Below, in pieces: positions 1 to 7,936 of a DNA stretch of 64,000 bases. Position 1 is the stretch's first letter. Every line of letters begins with the position of its first letter. Where the stretch lies: NCBI GenBank assembly GCA_036782755.1, contig DAIPYL010000004.1, positions 1 to 64,000 of the forward strand. The letters are read 5' to 3'. Source of the DNA: Jeotgalicoccus sp036782755. Its GTDB lineage: Bacteria > Bacillota > Bacilli > Staphylococcales > Salinicoccaceae. Below the pieces are notes generated by a model. It was not told where the DNA came from. It saw nothing but the letters and a program-made list of their open reading frames with translations, and searched no databases. Both the position numbers and the translations under genes were made by a program.

Positions 1-1
1 T

Positions 2-40
2 CATGTGGCTCCTAAGCCGAACCAGCTCTCCATTAAATAA
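2..40 (+). CDS. 3' end of an unidentified gene entering from the left
   Basis: Only 12 codons and a TAA stop are inside the window (C-terminus HVAPKPNQLSIK). The frame is supported by a hairpin with a T-run directly after the stop, as expected for a + strand transcript end. The other two + frames either stop at once or read through the hairpin. The product cannot be identified from this fragment. Confidence 0.35.
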   Translation, partial: HVAPKPNQLSIK

Positions 41-71
41 AAAAACGGTCGCCGCAAGGAGACCGTTTTTT
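41..71. terminator. Bidirectional terminator, partial gene / ylbF
   Basis: A 10-bp stem (AAAAACGGTC / GACCGTTTTT) around a 10-nt loop has T-runs on both strands. It lies between the converging left-edge gene and ylbF and can serve both. Confidence 0.8.
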
Positions 72-81
72 AAAATATATA

Positions 82-519
82 TTAACCTGCGCAGCTGCAG
101 CTTCCGCCTGTTGCACAGCCGCTGTTAGAACTATTTGAGAAAAATGGATTGCTGCTGACGATATTAGCATGCGGACTGACCGACTGGCCGATAATAAAGA
201 GGATTTCATCCAGCAGCGATTGCAGCTGAAACTCCGCTCTTCTGTATTCCATGATAATCGGATGCATATCCAATGCTTTTTTGTACTGGTTAATCTCTTT
301 TCTTTTCGAACTGAAATCAGGATGATATTTACCGAATCGTTCAACATCGGTAAAATCTTCTTTTAATCGTGCAAAATGTTTAATCATGCCTCTGACTTCC
401 TCATCCGTATCCAAGAGCGCTTTATATTGACAGTAGTTTATATACTCTTCTGTTTCAGTAACCATATCGTTTAGAGAGTCTAGTGAATCCATAATTTCAA
501 AATCTGTACTTGTTATCAT
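82..519 (-). CDS. ylbF: YlbF/RicF family regulator (Y-complex subunit)
   Basis: A 145-residue YlbF/YmcA-family protein. In Bacillus, YlbF (RicF) joins YmcA and YaaT in a complex that carries iron-sulfur clusters and steers RNase Y processing. The helical family body is clear, and the extreme C-terminus has three cysteines (135, 141, 143) in a Gly/Ser-rich tail, the kind of tail linked to cluster binding. I start at the ATG at 519, not the upstream TTG at 537, because a strong GGGGAGAGGTG ribosome site sits just before it. It converges on the left-edge gene and is divergent from yugN. Identity is from sequence; the RNase Y role is by family knowledge. Confidence 0.85.
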   Translation of the reverse strand: MITSTDFEIMDSLDSLNDMVTETEEYINYCQYKALLDTDEEVRGMIKHFARLKEDFTDVERFGKYHPDFSSKRKEINQYKKALDMHPIIMEYRRAEFQLQSLLDEILFIIGQSVSPHANIVSSNPFFSNSSNSGCATGGSCSCAG

Positions 520-575
520 ATAATCACCTCTCCCCAATCATTTTATCATATTGATACATTTGTTACTATATGATA

Positions 576-612
576 AATACCATTTGCAACTGGTATTGTA
601 ATAGATTAAAAT
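576..612 (+). promoter_or_regulatory. yugN promoter with overlapping inverted repeat
   Basis: A -35 TTGCAA (584-589), a 17-bp spacer and a -10 TAAAAT (607-612) precede yugN. A perfect 7-bp inverted repeat, AATACCA (576-582) and TGGTATT (591-597), straddles the -35 box, so a repressor could act there. The promoter is a pattern match; the operator role is inference. Confidence 0.55.
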
Positions 613-645
613 TAGGGTAATGGATAAATGATAGGGGGCAAAATG

Positions 646-1014
646 ATGGTTTTTGAAAACTCAGGTATTGAAAATGTAGTCATTCCACAAGGCTCACTGC
701 AGGATATTATGAACCACAATGGTTGTGTTCTTGGCGGCAGTTGGGATTACGAGCGTATGACTTTCGATTATAAATACGAAATTCCTGAAGGTATTTATTA
801 CTTACGTTTTCCTGGATATGCTGTAGACGGAGATGTTGGTGCAAACAATGCAACAATGCAGTTAATGGACCCGTATATGGGTAAACATTACTACCCGACT
901 GGCATTGAATACGGCAGCGACGAAGTATTCCCTGAACGCATCGTTGAACATGCGATCAGTAAAATCAGAGCAGTAAGCAAAGAATTAACTGAAGTTGCAG
1001 CTTATCATCAGTAA
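646..1014 (+). CDS. yugN: YugN-like family protein
   Basis: A 122-residue soluble protein of the YugN-like family, common in Bacilli and functionally uncharacterised. It has no membrane segment or signal peptide. Two adjacent ATG codons (643, 646) follow a GGGGG ribosome site. I prefer 646 for its 7-nt spacing; the upstream ATG at 628 has no ribosome site. A promoter with an inverted repeat lies just upstream and a bidirectional terminator follows. The family is recognised with good confidence; no function can be given. Confidence 0.8.
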   Translation: MVFENSGIENVVIPQGSLQDIMNHNGCVLGGSWDYERMTFDYKYEIPEGIYYLRFPGYAVDGDVGANNATMQLMDPYMGKHYYPTGIEYGSDEVFPERIVEHAISKIRAVSKELTEVAAYHQ

Positions 1015-1031
1015 AGCGCTGCTACATAAAA

Positions 1032-1066
1032 AAACCTCTTACAGATCATTCTGTAAGAGGTTTCTT
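1032..1066. terminator. Bidirectional terminator, yugN / ctaM
   Basis: A 14-bp stem (1032-1045 with 1050-1063) and 4-nt loop lie between the converging yugN and ctaM. The last T residues touch the ctaM stop codon. Confidence 0.85.
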
Positions 1067-1533
1067 TAATTCTGATGGAATATTGCATCCCATAATCCGG
1101 TCGTTTCCCCGCCCGGATATAAAATGTAAAGAATGATGTAAACCATAATCCCTGTAATTGCAGTGAAGAACCAAATTGTTGCTGCTGTCATACCGAACTT
1201 TCTGTGCTGGCGCAGTTTGTTCTTCTTGCCGGTAAATACCTGGACTGCTCCAAAGATACCTCCAGTTGTCGCCAGTATAATATGACTGACAAGAAAAATT
1301 ACATAGTAAATTTCCAGCGAATCAGGACCGCCGAACTGCGTATTTCCAAGAAAGACTGTTTTCGATATGTAAATAACGAAAAACGATAATGCTGAAATCG
1401 CAGCAAGTGTCATGAATCTCTCATGCGTTTCTACATTGCCTTTTTTAATATGGTAAACTCCTATTGCCATAAATATCGCACTCAGTACGATAAATGACGT
1501 ACTAATCGTCGGCAGGATAAAATATATGTCCAA
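1066..1533 (-). CDS. ctaM: DUF420 membrane protein, CtaM/YozB-like oxidase assembly factor
   Basis: A 155-residue DUF420 protein with four predicted membrane helices and conserved histidines near helix ends. In staphylococci CtaM is needed to mature heme A-containing oxidases; B. subtilis YozB is a relative. The start is TTG at 1533, since AGGAGG lies 8 nt upstream and no ATG fits. It follows ctaG by 11 nt in the same direction, so the two form a small assembly-factor operon beside the caa3 genes. The function is inferred from family and position. Confidence 0.85.
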   Translation of the reverse strand: MDIYFILPTISTSFIVLSAIFMAIGVYHIKKGNVETHERFMTLAAISALSFFVIYISKTVFLGNTQFGGPDSLEIYYVIFLVSHIILATTGGIFGAVQVFTGKKNKLRQHRKFGMTAATIWFFTAITGIMVYIILYILYPGGETTGLWDAIFHQN

Positions 1534-1544
1534 GATGTTTCCTC

Positions 1545-2504
1545 CTATATTCTAAAGCGATTATTCATTTCTTTTTGAGCCTGTGCTTTTTCTAAAGCAC
1601 GTTCAGTAATCTGATCTTCATTTCTACGTTCTTCGTTAAACCATTTAAAGAATATATGAGCAAGCATTACACCAAAAAATACTTCCTGCAGAACTTTCAT
1701 AATAATTCCGCCTGTCTGCTGATCGATCAGCGGCGTTGTATTAGTAAAATATTCAGGTCCTGATATCATACCTGCACCTGCGATACTGTCGAGAACTCCG
1801 GCAGGAACACATAATGCCATGGCACTTAACCATGCTTCACCTTCAGTAAATGTCGAGTACATAGGTGAGCTTGCAAAAATAATTAATGCGCATGCCGGTG
1901 TCACAAACGCACCGATACCGAAAACATAAAGCAGTTTAAACAGACCGCCCATTTGTTTTTCTTCCGGCTCGACCTTATTGAAAATTGGATAAAATGCCAT
2001 TACAGCTGTCAGGAACATTACTGCAAGTACAAGCGTATGCAGTGTTGCACTCATCTTCAGGTTATCCATTACTACAGGCAGATGATAAATTGAGAATGAA
2101 GCGATAAGCAGCATCAGAGAATATAATGGTTTTTTAGCCCCGAGACGCAGTACGGGTCCGATCACCGGAAGCGTCACTAAATATTTCTGCAGATAATCCG
2201 GTATGCTGAAATATAAGAGCGGTGCGATTAAAAACAGTACAAATGCCATCTGCACCATATGGAATGTAAATAAAATATGACTTAATAAATCTACAGGTGC
2301 TCCGTACATTGCATAGAGCAGAATCATATTAACTGCGAACAGTGCGCCTTCTTTTTGAGTCAGCGGGCGCCCGCCTTCAAATTCCCTGTACCATCTCGTC
2401 GTTACAAGAAAAAATACTGCCGTAAGCAGAATGACGAAAGTCAGGAAAAATGGACTCCAGTTTGCCATGAAACCAAAAATCTTAATTGAAGTTATATTTT
2501 CCAT
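1545..2504 (-). CDS. ctaG: Cytochrome c oxidase assembly factor CtaG
   Basis: A 319-residue multi-pass membrane protein of the CtaG_caa3 family (about seven helices), needed for CuB insertion or maturation of caa3 oxidase in Bacillus. I begin at ATG 2504, preceded by AAGGTGG at 5-nt spacing; the in-frame GTG at 2513 lies within that ribosome site. A terminator separates it from ctaF upstream, and it has its own promoter (2538-2566), so it can be expressed apart from the structural genes. ctaM follows immediately. Confidence is high on family and context. Confidence 0.9.
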   Translation of the reverse strand: MENITSIKIFGFMANWSPFFLTFVILLTAVFFLVTTRWYREFEGGRPLTQKEGALFAVNMILLYAMYGAPVDLLSHILFTFHMVQMAFVLFLIAPLLYFSIPDYLQKYLVTLPVIGPVLRLGAKKPLYSLMLLIASFSIYHLPVVMDNLKMSATLHTLVLAVMFLTAVMAFYPIFNKVEPEEKQMGGLFKLLYVFGIGAFVTPACALIIFASSPMYSTFTEGEAWLSAMALCVPAGVLDSIAGAGMISGPEYFTNTTPLIDQQTGGIIMKVLQEVFFGVMLAHIFFKWFNEERRNEDQITERALEKAQAQKEMNNRFRI

Positions 2505-2537
2505 TCGTACCACCTTAAATTTGACCTTATTACTTCT

Positions 2538-2566
2538 AGTATAAAATTATTAGCTTTATAACTCAA
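2538..2566 (-). promoter_or_regulatory. ctaG-ctaM promoter
   Basis: On the minus strand, -35 TTGAGT (2561-2566), a spacer of exactly 17 bp and -10 TATACT (2538-2543) lie between the ctaF terminator and ctaG. This is a good sigma-A match, seen directly. Confidence 0.65.
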
Positions 2567-2602
2567 GGCGATAAAAACACACAAAGTGACAAACTGTTGA
2601 CC

Positions 2603-2639
2603 AAAAAAAGATGGCCTCCAAAAGAGGCCATCTTTTTTT
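2603..2639 (-). terminator. Terminator of the ctaBCDEF operon
   Basis: GATGGCCTC (2610-2618) pairs with GAGGCCATC (2624-2632) around a 5-nt loop, with A/T runs on both sides. It sits just past the ctaF stop and ends the structural operon before ctaG. Confidence 0.9.
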
Positions 2640-2643
2640 AGTA

Positions 2644-2985
2644 TTAAATCGGTGAACCGATCCATACGATATAAATGAATGTTACACAGAATGAAACTGC
2701 GAAGAACATTCCTACAATCATAAACAGTTTAGCAAAATCATGCCCTTTATCTTTCATGTGCATGAAGTAATAGAATTGAAGTACAACCTGGATGAATGCA
2801 AACAGCATTACAATTCCCATTATAAATGTCGCATTAAAATCCAGTGCAACCATACCGAATGCCATAAATGTTAAGAAAATCATAAATGAAAATCCTGTAA
2901 GCTGCAGACGCATTTCTTTAGTTCTCTGACGTCGAAGATTTCTCAGCTGAGTGTCTGTCATTGATTTCCCTTGTAAATTAGCCAT
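2644..2985 (-). CDS. ctaF: Cytochrome c oxidase subunit IV (caa3 type)
   Basis: A 113-residue small subunit of the prokaryotic COX4 family with three predicted helices (about 29-49, 55-77 and 87-110). It stabilises the caa3 oxidase in the membrane. Its ATG directly follows the ctaE stop codon with no spacer, so translation is probably coupled. It is the last gene of ctaBCDEF, followed by a strong terminator. Confidence 0.92.
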   Translation of the reverse strand: MANLQGKSMTDTQLRNLRRQRTKEMRLQLTGFSFMIFLTFMAFGMVALDFNATFIMGIVMLFAFIQVVLQFYYFMHMKDKGHDFAKLFMIVGMFFAVSFCVTFIYIVWIGSPI

Positions 2986-3612
2986 TTATATCACTCCTAA
3001 CAGGTAAACGATTGTGAAGATGAATACCCACACAACGTCAATGAAGTGCCAGTACAGTGCTGCAGTGTTAACTTTAGCTGCTGTATAAACTGATAAACCG
3101 CGCGTTGCGTTACGGATAATCAGACCCGTAATCCAAATCAGACCGATAATTACGTGGAAACCGTGCGTACCAATCAGAATGTAGAATGCACTACCAAATG
3201 CGCTGGATCTGAATGTATGTCCAAGATGTACGTATTCATAGAACTCGTAAATTTCTAACGCAAGGAAGCCCGCGCCAAGTAATACTGTAATTGCTAACCA
3301 TAACTGCATCTTGCTGAAATTATTATTACGCATGTGATATACAGCGTAAACACTCGTCAGTGACGATGTAAGAAGTAACATCGTCATGACAAAAGCAAGT
3401 TCAAGGTGGAACAGATCAGCTGCAAGCATGTGATCAGAGCTTGGCACGCTGTCTTTTAATGCGAGGTAAGTCGCAAATAATGATGCAAATAGTACTGTCT
3501 CTCCGCCTAAGAATGTCCAGAAACCGACGAATTTGTTTTTACCTTCGAGTGTTGCTGTCTCCGGGTGCTCAGGCCACTGTTCATTAGGGACATTATATTT
3601 CATTTCAGCCAT
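2986..3612 (-). CDS. ctaE: Cytochrome c oxidase subunit III
   Basis: A 208-residue COX3-family protein with five predicted helices, the usual length for the short bacterial caa3 subunit III. Conserved family segments include WTFLGGE near residue 32 and GTHGFHVIIG near 148. It has no redox centre and supports turnover stability and assembly of subunit I. The start codon shares one base with the ctaD stop (TAATG), so it is coupled to ctaD. Confidence 0.94.
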   Translation of the reverse strand: MAEMKYNVPNEQWPEHPETATLEGKNKFVGFWTFLGGETVLFASLFATYLALKDSVPSSDHMLAADLFHLELAFVMTMLLLTSSLTSVYAVYHMRNNNFSKMQLWLAITVLLGAGFLALEIYEFYEYVHLGHTFRSSAFGSAFYILIGTHGFHVIIGLIWITGLIIRNATRGLSVYTAAKVNTAALYWHFIDVVWVFIFTIVYLLGVI

Positions 3613-5531
3613 TATTTAGCACCCCTTTCCTGTTCTTCAAGATCTCTTAATATTTCTTCTTTCGTTACATAGTATCCAAGGTCATCTTTGAATGAACGTG
3701 TAATCATTGAGATAAATGTAATTGCAAGTCCAATTACAAGTACCCAGAATGCCCAAGGTCTTACAGGTAAGTCTGCTACTGCATCGATTGCCCACTCTTT
3801 GCCTGAAGCAAAGTACAGTGCACCAAATGAAGCAATGAATAGTCCTAATGACATTACAAATGGAATGATTGAATTATTAGGCATGTGGAAATCATCAAGT
3901 GATTCCGCCGGAAGCATTTCTCCGTTACCTTCTTTTTTCTCAATCCAGAATGCATCTAGTCCGCGAACTAATGGAATCTGTGCAAAGTTATAATATGGTA
4001 CTGGAAGTGGTAATGACCACTCAAGTGTACGTCCGTCGCCCCAAGGGTCGCGGCCGACTCTTTGGTTTTTCGCTACTGTCATAATAATGTTGATTACTAA
4101 TATAATAACTGCCAGTGCCATAAATAATGCACCGATGGTCGAAACCATATTTGCTGCGTTGTAACCTTGTCCGTCCAAGTAAGTGAATACTCGGCGCGGC
4201 ATTCCCCATAATCCTAAGAAGTGCTGGATAAGGAATGTCAGGTGGAAACCGATGAAGAATAACCAGAATGTTATTTTTCCTAATTTTTCACTCAGCATCG
4301 TAGCGAACATTAACGGCCAGTAGTAGTGAAGTCCTGCAAGTAATGCGAACACCACACCACCAACAATTACATAGTGGAAGTGAGCTACGATAAAGTATGA
4401 ATCATGATACTGGTAGTCAGCTGGAGCTACTGCCTGCATAATACCAGTTACCCCACCCATAACGAATGACGGGATAAATGCAAGTGCGTACAGCATAGGT
4501 GTAGTAAATTCTATACTTCCGCCCCAGATTGTAAAGATCCAGTTAAATATTTTAATACCTGTCGGTACTGCGATTGCCATTGTTGCCAATGCGAAAATTG
4601 CGTTGGCTGTCGGTCCAAGACCAACTGTAAACATGTGGTGTGCCCATACCATGAATCCGAAGAAACCGATAAGCACTGTTGCGAATACCATTGCTGAGTA
4701 ACCGAATAAACGTTTACGAGCAAATGTCGAGAATATTTCAGAGAATATTCCGAATGCCGGAAGGATTAAAATATAAACTTCCGGGTGACCGAAGATCCAG
4801 AATAAGTGTTCCCAGATAATCGTGTTTCCTCCAGCTTCTACTATAAAGAAGTTGGACCCGAACATACGGTCAAAGATTAACAGGAAAAGACCTACTGTTA
4901 ATGGTGGGAATGCGAAGACAATCAGTACACCTGCAACAAGTGTAGTCCATGTCATAAGCGGCATTCTCATATACGTCATACCAGGTGCTCTCATCGTAAT
5001 AATTGTTGTTACGAAGTTAATACCTGATATTAAAGTACCTGCCCCTGAAACCTGAAGTCCAAGTGCGTAGAAATCAATACCGTGTCCGGGTGATGCAATT
5101 GACAGTGATGCGTAGCTTGTCCAGCCTGCATCCGGTGCTCCGCCTAAGAACCATGAAAGGTTAAGGAAAATACCACCGAAGATAAATAACCAGACACCCA
5201 ATGCGTTTAAGAATGGGAATGCTACGTCACGTGCACCAATCTGAAGAGGTACAGTAGCGTTCATAAACGCGAATAACAGCGGCATCGCTGCCAGGAATAT
5301 CATCGTTGTTCCGTGCATTGTAATTACTTCGTTAAACAGTCCTGCTGAAAGGAAGTCGTTATTCGGCACTGCAAGCTGAATACGAATCAGCATTGCTTCG
5401 ATACCGCCGAGTACGAAGAAGAATCCACCAGCAATTAAATACAGTATTCCAATTTTCTTATGGTCAACGGTTGTCATATAATCCCAAATCGTTGCCCAAA
5501 CACCATTTTTCTTCGCTGTTGCTTCGGACAT
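3612..5531 (-). CDS. ctaD: Cytochrome c oxidase subunit I (heme a, heme a3-CuB)
   Basis: A 639-residue heme-copper oxidase subunit I and the catalytic core that reduces O2 and pumps protons. The low-spin heme ligand segment MHGTT, the CuB-site GHPEVY (with the His-Tyr pair and channel Glu of A-type oxidases), the AHHMF CuB pair and HFHYV carrying heme ligands are all present. The C-terminal extension beyond helix 12 fits Bacillus-type caa3 enzymes. It starts 2 nt after the ctaC stop. Nothing is missing from the active site, so an active A-type oxidase is expected. Confidence 0.96.
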   Translation of the reverse strand: MSEATAKKNGVWATIWDYMTTVDHKKIGILYLIAGGFFFVLGGIEAMLIRIQLAVPNNDFLSAGLFNEVITMHGTTMIFLAAMPLLFAFMNATVPLQIGARDVAFPFLNALGVWLFIFGGIFLNLSWFLGGAPDAGWTSYASLSIASPGHGIDFYALGLQVSGAGTLISGINFVTTIITMRAPGMTYMRMPLMTWTTLVAGVLIVFAFPPLTVGLFLLIFDRMFGSNFFIVEAGGNTIIWEHLFWIFGHPEVYILILPAFGIFSEIFSTFARKRLFGYSAMVFATVLIGFFGFMVWAHHMFTVGLGPTANAIFALATMAIAVPTGIKIFNWIFTIWGGSIEFTTPMLYALAFIPSFVMGGVTGIMQAVAPADYQYHDSYFIVAHFHYVIVGGVVFALLAGLHYYWPLMFATMLSEKLGKITFWLFFIGFHLTFLIQHFLGLWGMPRRVFTYLDGQGYNAANMVSTIGALFMALAVIILVINIIMTVAKNQRVGRDPWGDGRTLEWSLPLPVPYYNFAQIPLVRGLDAFWIEKKEGNGEMLPAESLDDFHMPNNSIIPFVMSLGLFIASFGALYFASGKEWAIDAVADLPVRPWAFWVLVIGLAITFISMITRSFKDDLGYYVTKEEILRDLEEQERGAK

Positions 5532-5533
5532 TG

Positions 5534-6667
5534 CTAGTTACCTCCCTCTTCTGATTCTTCATCTGCAGCCGGTTCTCTTAATGTCGAAACATCGCCTGAA
5601 CCTTCTTCAACTTTAAGTTCCATTAAGTATGATGCGACTGCTTGAATTTCATCGTCAGTTAATTCGTAAGTGCCTGCCATTTTGTTGTCCGGTTTGAATG
5701 ACTCAGGATCTTTAATCCATGCTTCAAGGTTTTCCTGATCATGTTCTAAGAATCCAGCGATTAAATCACGGTCACCGAAGTTAGTTAAGTTAGGACCCAT
5801 AGCACCCGGGCTTGTCGGTGTAGCTGCGTGACATCCCATACATGAGTTATTGAAGATTTCTTCTCCGCGCTGTGCATCTTCAGATGAAGCCTGTACAGGT
5901 TCTTCAACTGCTTTCATATCTGCAAGCCACTGATCATACTCTTCTTCAGGTAATGCTTTAACTTTGAAATCCATTAATGCGTGTGACGGTCCGCAAAGCT
6001 CAGCACATTTACCATAGAATAATCGGTCTGCTTCCTGAGATGCGTCATCGTCGAATACTAAGTAGAAACTGTTAATTCCATCGATGTTAGTATCCATTTT
6101 ACCACCGGCTGCCGGTACCCAGAATGAGTGTTTCACATCTGCGCCCTGCAGGTTGAAGTAAACTTTTTCATCAGTAGGAACTACAAGTTCCTGAGCTGTA
6201 ACAACTTCTTCGTTAGGATATTCGAATTCCCACCAGTACTGATATGCTCTGACATTGATTACTGTTTCTTCAGCGTTTACATTGCCTTCAGCATCCGTCA
6301 TTGCTTCAGTATCTGCCTGCTTAAATACGTAATAAACTGTTGGAATAGCTAAAACGATAAGCAGAAGAATCGGAATTGATGTCCAGATAACTTCAAGAGT
6401 GTGGTTTCCAGAAACATCTTCCGGTTCGAAATCCTCACCTTTTTTACTTCTGCGGCTCTTCAATACTGCGATAGTGAACAATACAGTAACGACTGCAATA
6501 ACAAGCAGCATAATAATGATTGATAATATCATTAAGTTGAACTGTTCTTGTCCGACTTCGCCCGCAGGTCTTAGGGTACTTAATTCATTAGTACCACAAC
6601 CGGCAAGGAAAAGAGTAAGTGCAGAAACTAATAATAGTGCCTTACCTTTAAGAAAACTTAAATTCAT
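5534..6667 (-). CDS. ctaC: Cytochrome c oxidase subunit II with fused cytochrome c (caa3)
   Basis: A 377-residue lipoprotein subunit II. It has a signal peptide ending in LAGC with lipidation Cys24, two helices (about 45-68 and 93-112) and a cupredoxin domain with the CuA ligands H180, C221, C225, H229 and M232. A C-terminal cytochrome c domain carries heme motif CMGCH (276-280) and a likely axial Met near 325. The fused heme c makes this a caa3 oxidase fed by cytochrome c. It lies between ctaB and ctaD; the ribosome site is AAAGAGGGG. Confidence 0.96.
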   Translation of the reverse strand: MNLSFLKGKALLLVSALTLFLAGCGTNELSTLRPAGEVGQEQFNLMILSIIIMLLVIAVVTVLFTIAVLKSRRSKKGEDFEPEDVSGNHTLEVIWTSIPILLLIVLAIPTVYYVFKQADTEAMTDAEGNVNAEETVINVRAYQYWWEFEYPNEEVVTAQELVVPTDEKVYFNLQGADVKHSFWVPAAGGKMDTNIDGINSFYLVFDDDASQEADRLFYGKCAELCGPSHALMDFKVKALPEEEYDQWLADMKAVEEPVQASSEDAQRGEEIFNNSCMGCHAATPTSPGAMGPNLTNFGDRDLIAGFLEHDQENLEAWIKDPESFKPDNKMAGTYELTDDEIQAVASYLMELKVEEGSGDVSTLREPAADEESEEGGN

Positions 6668-6697
6668 TGTTAGACCCCTCTTTCATTCATTTACTTT

Positions 6698-7618
6698 TTA
6701 AATATTCACAAGTAAGCCGGCTACGATTATCATAACGAAAAATATGACGACGTAGTTGAGTGAAAAGACAAATATTCGCCCGGCATAGCGATTATAGTCT
6801 GTAATCCGTTTGAACTGGTTAACACTTAAATAGAACCAGATAACATTAAGCACGGTTGTTAATGCAACAAACCATATACCGAGTTCAAACATCATCAGTG
6901 GTGTGAACAAAAGAAGTGTCACCCAAAAAATAATGGAGTTTCTAGTGCGAACATTTCCTTTCACAGAGGGAAGCATTGGAATACCTGCTTCACTGTATTC
7001 ATCACTGCGTCTTATAGCAAGTGCATAGAAATGAGGCATTTGCCATAAGAACATTACGATAAACATTGACCACGCTAACATATGTAGATTCGGCTCAAAA
7101 ACTGCCCATCCAATTAGCGGAGGCATTGCTCCAGGAATTGCTCCTATAATTGTGTTTGAGACAAGATGCCGTTTGGCAAAAATCGAATATACAACTGCAT
7201 AACCAAACGCTGCGGTTAACCCTAGAACACCGACAGTCGCATTGATTAAAAATAACATTATCAGACCAGCCCCGACCATCGTAAACCCGATTGTGAGAAT
7301 CTCTTTGCCTGAAAATGTTCCGTCAATACTCGGTCTTTCCTGTTTCGACTTCATCAGTCTGTCAATATCTCTGTCATAGAAATTATTAAGGGCACAAACG
7401 CCTCCGATGACTAGTGTCGTACCTAGAAGCATCAATAGCATGACAGGTATTGCTCCGAAAAATGAAATGTTATAATACATAACAGCAAGAAAAGCAGCTG
7501 CGAATGCAGGTATTAAGTTCGCTTTAATTATGCCATCCTTGATGAGTGTTTTAACTGCTTTCAGATCTTTACTGCGTGCTGTTTGATGTACCTCTTGCTG
7601 GTATACATCACTGTGCAT
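6698..7618 (-). CDS. ctaB: Protoheme IX farnesyltransferase (heme O synthase)
   Basis: A 306-residue UbiA-family prenyltransferase that converts heme B to heme O in the membrane. Family motifs are visible: NNFYDRDIDRLM near residue 97 (first Asp-rich site) and a YSIFAKR segment near 143. About nine helices are expected. It is the first gene of the minus-strand cta operon, 30 nt before ctaC, and is divergent from ctaA, as in Bacillus and Staphylococcus. The start is ATG with an AAAGGGGG ribosome site. Confidence 0.95.
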   Translation of the reverse strand: MHSDVYQQEVHQTARSKDLKAVKTLIKDGIIKANLIPAFAAAFLAVMYYNISFFGAIPVMLLMLLGTTLVIGGVCALNNFYDRDIDRLMKSKQERPSIDGTFSGKEILTIGFTMVGAGLIMLFLINATVGVLGLTAAFGYAVVYSIFAKRHLVSNTIIGAIPGAMPPLIGWAVFEPNLHMLAWSMFIVMFLWQMPHFYALAIRRSDEYSEAGIPMLPSVKGNVRTRNSIIFWVTLLLFTPLMMFELGIWFVALTTVLNVIWFYLSVNQFKRITDYNRYAGRIFVFSLNYVVIFFVMIIVAGLLVNI

Positions 7619-7936
7619 CTATACGCCCCCTTTCATAAACAAACACATTTACCTTTAATAATAGATTATCCCGGTCACATTTTCTATACATATTTGAAAT
7701 AAAATTGTTACTTTTTGCATTGTTCATGAATTATTCATCAATATGCCTCATTATGATACGGAATCTGCTTTATACTCAAAAGAGTATGGTATGAATCTCT
7801 ACACTAGTTAATTTTACCATAGTTTTATAAATTGTTAAGAGCTATTCAAAACTTTGCACATTGCAAAGAACGTTATTCTAATATATATTTATTATTTGTA
7901 TAGCGAACAGAAACGCGATTGTTTGAGGTGTTGCAT
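7619..7936. other. ctaB-ctaA divergent regulatory region
   Basis: This 318-bp AT-rich spacer contains no gene I can support. The right side holds the ctaA promoter and a 17-bp palindrome; the left side should hold the ctaB operon promoter, but I found no convincing box pair. TGAATAATTCATGAACAAT-like A/T repeats near 7715-7740 (minus strand) could bind a respiratory regulator. ResD or Rex control is plausible by analogy, but neither consensus is clearly met. Confidence 0.5.
7852..7889 (+). promoter_or_regulatory. ctaA promoter with 17-bp palindrome on the -35
   Basis: A -35 TTGCAA (7861-7866), a 17-bp spacer and a -10 TATATT (7884-7889) precede ctaA. The -35 lies within a perfect palindrome, CTTTGCA-cat-TGCAAAG (7852-7868), so a bound protein would block or assist RNA polymerase. 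The arrangement is seen; the regulator is unknown. Confidence 0.55.

Noticed and set aside
7700..7745. Rex or ResD site between ctaB and ctaA
   Set aside because: The A/T repeats show only partial half-sites; no full consensus.
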